Below, piece after piece: positions 43,803 to 51,940 of a DNA stretch of 64,000 nucleotides. The translations under genes and the position numbers were made by a program. The stretch is from an uncultured Myxococcales bacterium (GTDB lineage Bacteria > Myxococcota_A > UBA9042 > DTJE01), in NCBI GenBank assembly GCA_903857665.1, contig CAIOFV010000119.1:34987-98986 (forward strand), given 5' to 3'. The stretch's first letter is position 1. Each line of letters opens with the position of its first letter. A model generated the notes under the pieces. That model was not told the origin of the DNA. It saw nothing but the letters and a program-made list of their open reading frames with translations, and did not search any database.

Positions 43803-46100
43803 TCACGGGATCGCGATCCCCTCGGCGCGCAGCGCGTCGGGCAGCGACGCCGCGATCCCGGTCCCGGCCCGCAGGAACACCGGCGGTTGGCCGAGGGGTG
43901 CCGCCACCGTGACGTCGGTCCCCGAAGCCCCTCCGGCCGTCCCGTACGTCGTGCCTGTCCACAGGTGGACCCATTCGCCCGGCGGAAGCCAGGCGGCCCG
44001 GGTCAACGCGCAGCCGGCAACGTCGCCGCAGGGCTCGAACACCGGCGCCACCAGCACGTCGCGTCCCAGCAGGAACTCGTCGCTGACGGTCCAGGCGCGT
44101 TCGACGTCGGGGGCGTGCATGGCCAGGGGGCGCACCACGGGCCAGCCCTTCGTCGCCGCCTCCCGGTACAGCGCTCGCCGGTAGGGCGCCAGCGCGGTGA
44201 AGACCCGGGTGAACCGCGCGAAGTGGTCGGCCAGCGCGTCGTCGCCGTACACCTGCGCGTTGGCGGCCGGCTGGTTGCCTTCGTGGGTCCGCAGCAGCGC
44301 GGTGAACGCGTTCATTTCGACCCAGCGCTGCAGCAGGTCCGCGCTCCTGACGACCGGGACGTCCCCGATCGGCACGCCGGTGTACCCCCCCGCGTCCGAG
44401 TGGTTCAGCGCGATGCCGGACCAGGCCCCGTTCAGCAGGCCGTTCAGCGCGCTGCGCATCCCGTCGAACCGGTCCCAGGTCACGGTCTGGTCGCCCTCCC
44501 ACTGCATCCCGCTGAACGTCGGCGTGGCGGTGAAGCCCGAGCGGTGGAACACCAGCACGTCGTCCAGGCGCCCGGCCTCCTCGAGGGCCTCCCGCTGCAG
44601 GCGCGCCCACTGGACGGGATACTCGTTGTGCCAGTCCGCCGCCGGCACGCCCGACGCCAGCACCGCGTCGAAGGGCAGGGCCTCGCCGAAGTCCGCCATC
44701 CACCCGCTGCAGCGGGCCCGGCCCAGCAGTTCGTCGCGCAGCACGCCCTTCATCCAGGTCCGGGCGGCGGGGTTCGACAGGTCCAGCAGCGCCACCTCGA
44801 ACACGCCCTGCTGCAGCAGGTAGGGCGGACCCTCGGCCGTGCGCACCACGAACCCGCCATCCACCGCCTCGCGGTACAGGTTGCGCGTGCCTGCGTCGGC
44901 GTCGGCCGGCAGGTCCCGGAACATCGGGTTCACGTAGCACAGGGCCCGTGCGCCGGCGGCGTCCAGCGCGTCCACCCAGGCTCCCCAGGGCGCCTCCCGT
45001 GCCGGCGACAGCGCCCAGTTCCACAGCACCTGCTCGCCGATCAGCGTCTTCGCGGTGCCGCACCAGGTCTGGTTCCACACCGCGGCGATGCGGGCGCCGT
45101 GCTGGCGCAGCAGCGCCGCCTTGTCCAGCCCGTCGGACAGGTCCCGGGCCAGCGCCACGATGGCGCCCTGGTCGATCCAGGCGGGTGGCTCGCGCATGCG
45201 CCCCGTGGTCTCGGTGAAGCGCTCGACCAGTTCCAGCGGGGAGGCGCCGTGCAGCACCCGCAGTCGCATCGCGGGGCCGTATACCCGCACGTCGATGCGG
45301 TCGGGCGCGGTCAGGTCGAAGAACGACACCTCGCCGTTCAACAGGAAGAACGACCGGTTCCGGCTGGTCACCACGTGGGGCGCCGCGTAGTAGGTGCTGT
45401 CCTCGCTGCCCGAGGATCCCGGGGACAGCAGTTCCATCGTTTCGCTGATCGTAGCCTCGCCCCGACCGATGCCCTGTTCCTGCACCACGACCGGGATCTG
45501 CCGCCCTTTCAGGTCCAGCGTGTCCCGGGGGAACTGCTCGCCGAGGCCGAAGACCCGCTCGTCCGGGTCCGACGACACCGCCAGCGCCAGCGCGCCGCCC
45601 GATACGCGCTGCAGGCGGATTTCGATCGACAGTTGGTGCGCCACGGGCTGGCACACCTGGGCGTTCCAGGTCATCCCGGCGCAGGCCGGGTCGCCGGCCT
45701 CGAAGGCACCCCAGAGGATCAGGCGCCGGCCGTCCCGGGTCACCGTGGTCGGCGGGGCGGCGACACACGTCGGGCCCGGCGCCTCGGTCAGGGTCAGCGC
45801 CCCCTGGCTTTCCGCGACCTGCAGCACCGTCCGCAGCGCCCGCAGGCCCGCGGCTCCGGGCACGTGGAACAGGCTGCGGCCCGGCTCGTCGATATGGGTG
45901 ACGTCCAGCGAGCCGTCGATGGCCAGGCCGATGCGGAAGTCGCCGGCACGGTAGGACCCCGGGGATGCCGGAACGGTCGCCTCGGTCAGCGTGTCGAAGT
46001 CGCAGGGGTCGCCTGCCGGAGAGAGGGGCGGCGAGTCCGCGCACCCGCCCAGGCCCGCCAGCAAGGCCAACCCGGTCGCGAGCGCGGTTGAACGGTGCAC
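43803..46100 (-). CDS. GH31 glycosidase lipoprotein of the sulfoquinovosidase (YihQ-like) branch
   Basis: A 765-residue exported alpha-glycosidase (GTG 46100, GAGG upstream; lipobox L-G-G-C, Cys20). The GH31 nucleophile is in GWMADFGEALPFD and the acid/base in MQWEGDQTVTW. Both segments, and RTHEGNQP, LNHSDAGGYTG and LLGRDVLVAPVFEP, follow Escherichia coli YihQ closely. YihQ releases sulfoquinovose from the plant/cyanobacterial sulfolipid SQDG. Where YihQ has the sulfonate-binding G-K-R-x-x-W, this protein reads G-E-Q-V-L-W: the Trp is kept but the Arg is Gln, so the substrate may not be sulfonated. No sulfoquinovose catabolic genes accompany it. It ends 31 bases from the convergent small lipoprotein gene and diverges from the ars operon. 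Confidence 0.83.
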   Translation of the reverse strand: MHRSTALATGLALLAGLGGCADSPPLSPAGDPCDFDTLTEATVPASPGSYRAGDFRIGLAIDGSLDVTHIDEPGRSLFHVPGAAGLRALRTVLQVAESQGALTLTEAPGPTCVAAPPTTVTRDGRRLILWGAFEAGDPACAGMTWNAQVCQPVAHQLSIEIRLQRVSGGALALAVSSDPDERVFGLGEQFPRDTLDLKGRQIPVVVQEQGIGRGEATISETMELLSPGSSGSEDSTYYAAPHVVTSRNRSFFLLNGEVSFFDLTAPDRIDVRVYGPAMRLRVLHGASPLELVERFTETTGRMREPPAWIDQGAIVALARDLSDGLDKAALLRQHGARIAAVWNQTWCGTAKTLIGEQVLWNWALSPAREAPWGAWVDALDAAGARALCYVNPMFRDLPADADAGTRNLYREAVDGGFVVRTAEGPPYLLQQGVFEVALLDLSNPAARTWMKGVLRDELLGRARCSGWMADFGEALPFDAVLASGVPAADWHNEYPVQWARLQREALEEAGRLDDVLVFHRSGFTATPTFSGMQWEGDQTVTWDRFDGMRSALNGLLNGAWSGIALNHSDAGGYTGVPIGDVPVVRSADLLQRWVEMNAFTALLRTHEGNQPAANAQVYGDDALADHFARFTRVFTALAPYRRALYREAATKGWPVVRPLAMHAPDVERAWTVSDEFLLGRDVLVAPVFEPCGDVAGCALTRAAWLPPGEWVHLWTGTTYGTAGGASGTDVTVAAPLGQPPVFLRAGTGIAASLPDALRAEGIAIP

Positions 46101-46200
46101 GGGAGCCTCGCAGAATGCGACACCGTGCGAGCGTAGCGGAGGAATCCGACCGCGTCGAGGCGGACGAGGGCCCCGCCCTTCGCAGATCGATCTCTGGGAC

Positions 46201-46229
46201 TTGCGGATAACCGGGAAAGCGGTTATATG
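46201..46229 (+). promoter_or_regulatory. Putative arsR promoter with palindrome in the spacer
   Basis: TTGCGG (46201-46206) and TATATG (46224-46229) are separated by exactly 17 bp. The spacer and the first bases of the -10 are filled by the perfect inverted repeat ATAACCG-GGAAAG-CGGTTAT (46207-46226). A bound ArsR dimer would block RNA polymerase directly. The arsR start codon lies about 38 bases downstream. Confidence 0.68.
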
Positions 46230-46266
46230 CATGTCCGGGACCGGCGAGTGCCGGAAGGAGGTCCCC

Positions 46267-46656
46267 ATGCGGAACCTGTCCGACGTCTTCAAGGCGCTGT
46301 GCGACGAGACGCGGCTGGGCATGATGGCGCTGATGCTGCGGCGCGGGGAACTGTGCGTCTGCGACTTCGTCGTGGCGATGGGGATCACGCAATCCAAGGC
46401 GTCGCGGCACCTGCGCGCGCTGGCCCACGCGGGACTGGTCCGCGACCGGCGCGAGGCGGTCTGGGTCTACTACCGGGTGCGACCGGATCCCGAACCGGAT
46501 CCGGCGGCGGTGCTGGACGCAATCGGGCCGATCCTGGCGGCACGGGACCTCGGCGAGGTCGAGCGGCGGCTGGACGAGTGGTCCTGTGCGAAGGGGCAGC
46601 TGCAGACCTGCCGGGAGGCCGCCGCGGCCGGGGCAGACGGGGGCGCGACGTGTTGA
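46267..46656 (+). CDS. arsR: ArsR-family arsenic-responsive repressor
   Basis: A 129-residue winged-helix repressor. The DNA-recognition helix region is [11 protein letters not shown], and the arsenite-sensing pair C-V-C (Cys30, Cys32) in GELCVCD corresponds to the ArsR type I site. Three more cysteines near the C-terminus could add a ligand. ATG 46267 follows GGAGG at seven bases. It is first in the ars operon, just after the palindrome at 46207-46226, so arsenite release of repression is expected. Confidence 0.92.
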   Translation: MRNLSDVFKALCDETRLGMMALMLRRGELCVCDFVVAMGITQSKASRHLRALAHAGLVRDRREAVWVYYRVRPDPEPDPAAVLDAIGPILAARDLGEVERRLDEWSCAKGQLQTCREAAAAGADGGATC

Positions 46657-46729
46657 CCGACGGGGGCATTCCCGGGGGCCGTCTCGGGATTCGTGCGGGT
46701 TGCTGCCTCCCGGTCTCGGGGCGGCTTTC

Positions 46730-47842
46730 ATGGAGGACGAAGTGAAGGCGCACGTGGACGAGTCCCGGGGTGTCGTGGCGCGCCTGTCCTTCCTGGACCG
46801 GTACCTGACGCTCTGGATCTTCCTGGCGATGGCGGCCGGGGTCGGGTCGTTCTACGTGTTCCCCGGCGTCGTGCCGTTCCTGAACCGGTTCAGCGTCGGC
46901 ACCACGTCCCTGCCCATCGCGATCGGCCTGATCCTGATGATGTACCCCCCTCTGGCGAAGGTCCGCTACGAGGACATGGGGCCGGTGTTCCGCAACTGGC
47001 GGGTGCTGCTGCTGTCGCTGGTCCAGAACTGGATCGTGGGTCCCCTCCTGATGTTCGGGCTGGCAGTGCTGTTCCTGCGCGATGCTCCGGAGTACATGGT
47101 CGGCCTGATCCTGATCGGGCTGGCCCGCTGCATCGCGATGGTCATCGTCTGGAACGAGCTGGCGAAGGGCGACAGCGAGTACTGCGCGGGCCTGGTCGCG
47201 CTGAACTCCGTGTTCCAGGTGCTGTTCTACCCGGTGTACGCGTGGCTGTTCATCACGGTCATACCGACCTGGCTGGGCCTGCCGGGCGTCGCGGTCGATA
47301 TCACGATCGGCCAGATCGCGGGTAGCGTGGCGATCTACCTGGGCATCCCGTTCGTGGCGGGCGTCGTGACGCGGTTCAGCCTGATCGCCTGGAAGGGCCG
47401 TGACTGGTACCACGCGAAGTTCATCCCGAAGATCAGCCCGATCACGCTGGTGGCGCTGCTGTTCACGATCGTGGTGATGTTCAGCCTGAAGGGCGAAACG
47501 ATCGTGCAGTTGCCGCTGGACGTGGTCCGCATCGCGATCCCGCTGCTGATCTACTTCGTGGTGATGTTCCTGGCGTCATTCTGGATGTCCTGGCGGGTCG
47601 GCGCCAGTTACGGCCAGGCGGCCACGCTGTCGTTCACCGCGTCGTCGAACAACTTCGAACTGGCCATCGCGGTGGCGGTGGCGACGTTCGGGATCAACCA
47701 CGGCGCGGCGTTCGCGGCGGTCATCGGGCCGCTGGTCGAGGTGCCGGCGCTGATCGGGCTGGTCAACGTGTCGCTGTGGTTCCGGCGGAAATGGTTCGCG
47801 GGGGAGCCGGCCGACGCGGCCGGGCTGGGAGGGCATGCGTGA
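46730..47842 (+). CDS. acr3: Acr3-type arsenite efflux permease
   Basis: A 370-residue, ten-helix inner-membrane permease of the BASS superfamily that expels arsenite. [18 protein letters not shown] contains the conserved Acr3 cysteine in helix 4. The paired helices near the end hold the family's [15 protein letters not shown] and the G-P-L-V-E-V-P segment. ATG 46730 is annotated, but GTG 46742 has an ideal GGAGG five bases upstream and may be the true start (four residues shorter). It is 73 bases after arsR and overlaps arsM by one base. Confidence 0.93.
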   Translation: MEDEVKAHVDESRGVVARLSFLDRYLTLWIFLAMAAGVGSFYVFPGVVPFLNRFSVGTTSLPIAIGLILMMYPPLAKVRYEDMGPVFRNWRVLLLSLVQNWIVGPLLMFGLAVLFLRDAPEYMVGLILIGLARCIAMVIVWNELAKGDSEYCAGLVALNSVFQVLFYPVYAWLFITVIPTWLGLPGVAVDITIGQIAGSVAIYLGIPFVAGVVTRFSLIAWKGRDWYHAKFIPKISPITLVALLFTIVVMFSLKGETIVQLPLDVVRIAIPLLIYFVVMFLASFWMSWRVGASYGQAATLSFTASSNNFELAIAVAVATFGINHGAAFAAVIGPLVEVPALIGLVNVSLWFRRKWFAGEPADAAGLGGHA

Positions 47843-48717
47843 TGGACGACAAGGACCAGGTTCGCAAGAGCGTGTCGGAGTTCTACACGAAGGCCGTGAA
47901 GGCGGGGACGGGATGCTGCGGCGTTCCGGCCGCCGACGAACCGGCGATCGCCAAGGGCTTCGCGGCGCAGTTCGCGGGCTATGGGGACGACACCGCCGGG
48001 CTGCCCGCCGACGCGGTCGAAAACAGCTTCGGGTGCGGCAACCCGCTGGCGTTCGCCGGGGTGCGGCCCGGGGACGTGGTGCTGGACCTGGGCAGCGGCG
48101 CCGGCATCGACCTGCTGGTGGCCGCCCGCAAGGTGGGACCCACTGGGCGCGTCATCGGCGTGGACATGACCGACGAGATGATCGACCGGGCCCGGGCCAA
48201 CGTGGCGCAGGCGGGGTTCGCCAATGTCGAGGTCCGCAAGGGCATCATCGAGGACCTCCCCGTCGAATCCGGCACGGTGGACTGGGTGATCAGCAACTGC
48301 GTCATCAACCTGTCGCCGGAAAAGGACCGGGTGTTCGCCGAGATCGCCCGGGTGCTGAAGCCGGGCGGCCGCATGCGCGTGTCGGACATCGTCGTCGAGG
48401 ACCTGCCGGGCTGGGTGCGGGCCAGCGTGGCGCTGTACGCGTCGTGCGTCGGCGGCGCCGTGTCCGAGGCCGAGTACGCGGCGGGCCTGCGGCGCGCGGG
48501 CCTCATCGACGTCGAGGTGGTGGAGCGCTTCCCCTACGGCGAGGAGATGGTGAAGGGGTTCATCGCATCCGAGGTGCCCGGGCTCGAGCCCTCGACCTGC
48601 GGCTGCGGGTGCAGCTGCAGCGAAGGCCCCCAGCCGCCCCTGGACCTCGATGCGGTGGCCTCCGAGATCGCCGGGAAGATCGTCAGTTCCAAGTTCGCGG
48701 CCCGCAAGCCGGCGTAG
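47842..48717 (+). CDS. arsM: ArsM arsenite S-adenosylmethionine methyltransferase
   Basis: A 291-residue SAM-dependent methyltransferase that methylates As(III), giving less retained or volatile methylarsenicals. SAM motif I is LDLGSGAGIDLLVAAR. The three arsenic-binding cysteines of ArsM are recognisable: Cys65 in SFGCGNPLAF, Cys153 in ISNCVINLSPEK and Cys202 in ASCVGGAVS. An extra Cys pair (C-C-G-V-P, 25-26) and a C-terminal cluster C-G-C-G-C-S-C are present. ATG 47842 overlaps the acr3 stop (TGATG), with GGAGGG upstream. Methylation plus efflux and arsenate reduction make a complete detoxification set. Confidence 0.92.
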   Translation: MDDKDQVRKSVSEFYTKAVKAGTGCCGVPAADEPAIAKGFAAQFAGYGDDTAGLPADAVENSFGCGNPLAFAGVRPGDVVLDLGSGAGIDLLVAARKVGPTGRVIGVDMTDEMIDRARANVAQAGFANVEVRKGIIEDLPVESGTVDWVISNCVINLSPEKDRVFAEIARVLKPGGRMRVSDIVVEDLPGWVRASVALYASCVGGAVSEAEYAAGLRRAGLIDVEVVERFPYGEEMVKGFIASEVPGLEPSTCGCGCSCSEGPQPPLDLDAVASEIAGKIVSSKFAARKPA

Positions 48718-48751
48718 GCCGGGCCGTGGACCTGCGACGCGGGAGGGCGCG

Positions 48752-49207
48752 ATGGACGGGAACGAGGCGCAGTGGGAGCCTGAGGCCGACCGGCTGAAGG
48801 CGCGGCGTCCGCGAGGCATCCTGTTCCTGTGCGTGGCCAACTCGGCCCGCAGCCAGATGGCGGAAGGGATCGCGCGGTCCCTGGCGCCGCCCGGCGTCGA
48901 GGTGTTTTCCGCCGGGTCGAACCCGGGCACGCTGAACCCGCTGGCCGTCCAGGCGCTGGGCGAGATCGGCATCGACATCGCGCACCACCGGTCGAAGGGC
49001 ATCCCGGAGATCCCGGCGGATCGCGTGGACGCCGTGATCACGCTGTGCGCCGAGGAGGTCTGCCCGGCGTGGCTGGGACAGGCGGTACGGCTGCACTGGG
49101 GCCTGCCCGATCCGGCGGCCGCGGTGGGTGACGACCGGGCTCGCCTGGCGTCCTTCCGTACCGTGCGGGGCGAACTGGTGCGGCGGCTGGGTCGGCTGTT
49201 CCGGTAG
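48752..49207 (+). CDS. arsC: Thioredoxin-coupled arsenate reductase (LMW phosphatase type)
   Basis: A 151-residue enzyme reducing arsenate to arsenite. It has the P-loop C-V-A-N-S-A-R-S (Cys27 to Arg33, C-x5-R) followed by Q-M-A-E-G. The resolving cysteines are Cys99 and Cys104 in ITLCAEEVCP, the pattern of the thioredoxin-dependent ArsC family. The Gly of the usual C-x-G-N-S loop is Ala. ATG 48752 follows GGGAGGG at six bases. It feeds arsenite to Acr3 and ArsM encoded upstream. A small thioredoxin encoded just beyond the operon end could be its reductant, though that gene is on the other strand. Confidence 0.92.
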   Translation: MDGNEAQWEPEADRLKARRPRGILFLCVANSARSQMAEGIARSLAPPGVEVFSAGSNPGTLNPLAVQALGEIGIDIAHHRSKGIPEIPADRVDAVITLCAEEVCPAWLGQAVRLHWGLPDPAAAVGDDRARLASFRTVRGELVRRLGRLFR

Positions 49208-49219
49208 GCGGGAGGGCAC

Positions 49220-49690
49220 GTGACGGCGAAGCGGATCGTGACCGGGGCCTTGCTGCTGTTCGTCGCGGCGAGCCTGGGGTTCGTGGTGTTCCGCAAGGCG
49301 GATGCGACCGGGACCGGCGCGGCATCGCCTGCGGTCGAAGCGAACGCGATACCCAGGAAACTGGTGGCGACCTACTTCCACGGCACGAAGCGGTGCAACA
49401 CCTGCCGGGCCATCGAGTCCATGGCGAAGGAGGCCATCGAGACCGGCTTCCCCGAAGCGCTGATGTCCGGCGTGCTGGAGTGGCGCGAGGTGAACACCGA
49501 CGAGCCGGCCGACGACCACTATTACGCGGACTACGGCCTGACCGGCAGCAGCCTGGTGCTGGTGGATTTCCGCGACGGCCGTCCGGCGCGCTTCAAGGTC
49601 CTCGGGAAGGTCTGGGACCTCGTCGCGGACAGGCCGGCGTTCGAGGAGTACGTGCAAGGCGAGACGCGTTCCTGGCTGGAGGCGCCGTGA
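49220..49690 (+). CDS. arsF: ArsF-like exported thioredoxin-fold protein
   Basis: A 156-residue protein with an N-terminal signal/anchor helix and the motif YFHGTKRCNTCRAIE (Cys59, Cys62). This is the signature of the family annotated as nitrophenyl-compound nitroreductase subunit ArsF, found beside ArsG in organoarsenical loci. The fold looks thioredoxin-like, with the C-x-x-C on the extracytoplasmic side. GTG 49220 is preceded by GGAGGG, and its stop overlaps arsG by one base. Function is assigned from family and context only. Confidence 0.8.
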   Translation: MTAKRIVTGALLLFVAASLGFVVFRKADATGTGAASPAVEANAIPRKLVATYFHGTKRCNTCRAIESMAKEAIETGFPEALMSGVLEWREVNTDEPADDHYYADYGLTGSSLVLVDFRDGRPARFKVLGKVWDLVADRPAFEEYVQGETRSWLEAP

Positions 49691-50382
49691 TGTCCGAACT
49701 GGTGGTCGCGTCCCTGTCCGCCTTCTGGCTGGGCGTCTTGACGTCGATCAGCCCGTGCCCGCTGGCGACCAACATCGCGGCGATTTCCTACGTCGGGCGG
49801 CGGCTGGAAAACCCGCGCCAGGTCTTCCTGGGCGGCCTGCTGTACACCGTGGGGCGCGCGGCAACCTACGGGGCCCTGGGGGCGCTGCTGGTCGCCAGCC
49901 TGCTGAAGGCGCCGTCGCTGTCCCACCTGCTCCAGCAGTACCTGAACCAGATCCTGGGCCCGCTGCTGATCCTGATCGGGATGTTCCTGCTGGAACTGCT
50001 GTCCCTGCCGACCGTCGGGGGATCGTTCGCCGCGCGCTTCCAGGAGCGCCTGGGCCGCAGGGGGCTGCTGGGCGCCTTCCTGCTGGGTGCCCTGTTCGCC
50101 CTGTCGTTCTGCCCGATCTCGGCCGCGCTGTTCTTCGGCAGCCTGGTGCCGCTGGCCGTCGCGAACCAGTCGGGGGTGCTGCTTCCTTCCCTGTACGGGG
50201 TCGGCTCGGGCCTGCCGGTGCTGGCGATGGCCCTGGTCGTGGCGCTGGGCGCCCGCTCCGTCGGCGTCGCGTTCAACCGGCTGGCGGCGTTCGAGAAGTG
50301 GGCGCGCCGGATCACCGGGGGGGTGTTCCTCCTGGTGGGGGTCTACCTGGCGCTGGTCTACGATTTCGGCGTGCTGTCCTGA
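49690..50382 (+). CDS. arsG: ArsG-like membrane protein of the DsbD/CcdA type
   Basis: A 230-residue membrane protein with about six helices. Cysteines sit in T-S-I-S-P-C-P-L-A-T-N-I-A-A and A-L-S-F-C-P-I-S-A-A-L-F-F, the two halves of the CcdA/DsbD inverted repeat that carry electrons across the membrane. The family is annotated as an aromatic arsenical efflux permease (ArsG) when next to ArsF. The DsbD-like cysteines suggest it reduces ArsF outside instead. It begins in the arsF stop (TGATG). Its last 25 bases overlap the convergent thioredoxin gene. Confidence 0.82.
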   Translation: MSELVVASLSAFWLGVLTSISPCPLATNIAAISYVGRRLENPRQVFLGGLLYTVGRAATYGALGALLVASLLKAPSLSHLLQQYLNQILGPLLILIGMFLLELLSLPTVGGSFAARFQERLGRRGLLGAFLLGALFALSFCPISAALFFGSLVPLAVANQSGVLLPSLYGVGSGLPVLAMALVVALGARSVGVAFNRLAAFEKWARRITGGVFLLVGVYLALVYDFGVLS

Positions 50383-50621
50383 ACCGCGGCCTCCCGGATC
50401 CAGGCGACGATCTCGGGGATGCCCGGGAGGCGGCCCGCGGCCTTCACCTGGCCATCGATGACGATCGCCGGGGTCGATGGGATGTCGTACTGCAGGATCT
50501 CGGACATGTCCGAAACGTAGGCGACCTCGGCATCCGCTCCGGCCTGCGCGACCGCCTGGCGTGCGTCCTCGACCAGCCTCTTGCACCGGGCGCAGCCTCC
50601 GCCCAGCACCTTGATTTCCAT
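50358..50621 (-). CDS. Small thioredoxin-fold protein (MTH895/TM0996 type)
   Basis: An 87-residue cytoplasmic protein with the redox motif G-G-G-C-A-R-C-K (Cys10, Cys13) at the start of the first helix and the cis-proline segment Y-D-I-P-S-T-P-A-I-V-I-D-G. This short form is common in anaerobes and in arsenic or redox gene sets. ATG 50621 follows GGAGGGA. It is the last gene of the five-gene minus-strand set, and its 3' end overlaps arsG by 25 bases, so transcription of the two operons collides here. Confidence 0.88.
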   Translation of the reverse strand: MEIKVLGGGCARCKRLVEDARQAVAQAGADAEVAYVSDMSEILQYDIPSTPAIVIDGQVKAAGRLPGIPEIVAWIREAAVQDSTPKS

Positions 50622-50635
50622 GGCTCCCTCCGTGG

Positions 50636-51085
50636 TCACTCGATGGTGATGTCCGGCTCGATCACCACCTCGGACTTCACCGAGTTGGCGACCAGGCTGT
50701 ACTTGCGCGCCGCCGCCAGGGCCTTGTGCGTGCGCGCCTCGACGGCCGCCCGGTCCTCGGCGCCGGCCGCGATCCGGATCACGGGCTTCAGCAGCAGGCG
50801 CGTGAACGTTTCGGTCCGGTCCAGCTCGACGACCTTGGTGCCCTCGGCCCGGCAGTCGAACGACACCAGGTCCAGCTTGAAGCGCTCGCACGCCCACAGG
50901 AACATCATCATCACGCAGGTGTTGGCGGCGGCGACGAAGGCGTCCTCGGGCGTGAACACTCCCGGGTGGCCCTGGGCGTCCGGCGGCGCCGAAAAGGGCA
51001 TGTCCGGGCCGTTGCCCATCGTGAGGCGACCCCAGTGCTCACCGGTCCAGCGGACCGTCGTGTGGTAGGTGGCGGTGCGGCTCAT
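50636..51085 (-). CDS. OsmC-family protein
   Basis: A 149-residue OsmC/Ohr-fold protein. The expected helix carries F-V-A-A-A-N-T-C-V-M-M-M-F with the first redox cysteine, and the second is in L-V-S-F-D-C-R-A-E-G, the two-cysteine layout of thiol peroxidases that reduce organic hydroperoxides. ATG 51085 overlaps the stop of the upstream DGC gene (ATGA) and has GGAGGGA before it. In OsmC/Ohr enzymes the disulfide is re-reduced by lipoyl proteins, which is notable because a lipoyl carrier is encoded three genes upstream. Confidence 0.85.
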   Translation of the reverse strand: MSRTATYHTTVRWTGEHWGRLTMGNGPDMPFSAPPDAQGHPGVFTPEDAFVAAANTCVMMMFLWACERFKLDLVSFDCRAEGTKVVELDRTETFTRLLLKPVIRIAAGAEDRAAVEARTHKALAAARKYSLVANSVKSEVVIEPDITIE

Positions 51086-51519
51086 GGTTGTCCCTCCCGG
51101 GCAGGTCCGGTCCGGCCCAGGGCCTCGTCCACCAGCGCAGCCAGCACCTCGGCGGTGGCCTCGACGGCCCGTTGCCCAGCCTCGTTCAACCGTCGCCGAC
51201 CGTCGATCCCGCTGATCCCTCGCTCGGCCGCCAGTTCCGTGACCACGAGGCTCGCCGCGGGCTTCGCCGAGTAGCGCTCGGTCGCGCGGGCAGCGCATTT
51301 CAATTCGCAGCCGTCCACCGTGATGGTCGGGTAGAAGCGCGCGAAGGTGCGTTCGCCTTCGCCACCCGCAAGGAACAGCGGAAGGCAGAGCGTGACGGTG
51401 TCGTCGGCGCGCAGCTGGTGCAGCACCTTCAGGGCCGCCAGCCGCGTCACGGTCCCGCAGGCGATCTCCTCGCCCGAGCAGGCGATGATCCCGGCCTTCT
51501 TCCGCGGCAGGTCAGGCAT
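51082..51519 (-). CDS. DGC-domain putative metal-binding protein, copy 1
   Basis: A 145-residue cysteine protein. G-I-I-A-C-S-G-E-E-I-A-C-G-T-V-T-R near the N-terminus and I-T-V-D-G-C-E-L-K-C-A-A-R in the middle are the marks of the DGC family ('putative zinc-binding protein'), whose biochemical role is unknown. It is a clear paralogue of the next gene, with the same cysteine order. ATG 51519 lies inside the end of the upstream gene (8-base overlap), and the stop overlaps the OsmC start. Confidence 0.82.
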   Translation of the reverse strand: MPDLPRKKAGIIACSGEEIACGTVTRLAALKVLHQLRADDTVTLCLPLFLAGGEGERTFARFYPTITVDGCELKCAARATERYSAKPAASLVVTELAAERGISGIDGRRRLNEAGQRAVEATAEVLAALVDEALGRTGPAREGQP

Positions 51520-51940
51520 GGTCGTCCTCCTTCGCCGCGGCGGCCAGGGCGTCGATCGCAGGCAGCAGCCCCTCCGCCAGCACCCGCGCCAGCCTGGAAC
51601 CCGCCGGGTTCAGCTGCGCGATGCCCTCGGGCTTCAGGTCCTTGTGCTGCCGGAAGACCTCCAGCACCGCGACCTCGCGAGAGGGGGTCCCGCCGCTTTC
51701 CTTCACCATCTTCGCGGCGCAGTTGAGCTTGCAGCCGTCGATGGTGACGACGGGATGGGACGCGACGATCGCCCGGGCCTCCTCGTCGCCCAGCACCAGC
51801 TTGGACAGGGCGACCAGGATCGTCGCATCCGGCCGCAGGTCCTCCACGAGGTCGTAGGCCGCCTCGCGCGCCACGGTCCCGAAGGGCTTCCCGATCCCGC
51901 TGCACGGGACGATGACCACCTTGCGCCTGCCCTCCGTCAC
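51512..51940 (-). CDS. DGC-domain putative metal-binding protein, copy 2
   Basis: A 142-residue paralogue of the preceding protein: V-I-V-P-C-S-G-I-G-K-P-F-G-T-V-A-R and V-T-I-D-G-C-K-L-N-C-A-A-K align with copy 1. Copy 1 has an extra Cys (A-C-G-T) where this one has F-G-T, and another in L-C-L-P-L, so the two may differ in metal ligands or act as a heterodimer. GTG 51940 overlaps the lipoyl-protein stop (GTGA), with GGAGG ten bases upstream. Confidence 0.82.
   Translation of the reverse strand: MTEGRRKVVIVPCSGIGKPFGTVAREAAYDLVEDLRPDATILVALSKLVLGDEEARAIVASHPVVTIDGCKLNCAAKMVKESGGTPSREVAVLEVFRQHKDLKPEGIAQLNPAGSRLARVLAEGLLPAIDALAAAAKEDDHA

Noticed and set aside
43803..46100. Confirmed sulfoquinovosidase of an SQ catabolic pathway
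   Set aside because: The key arginine is replaced and no sulfoquinovose transporter, kinase, aldolase or dehydrogenase gene accompanies it.
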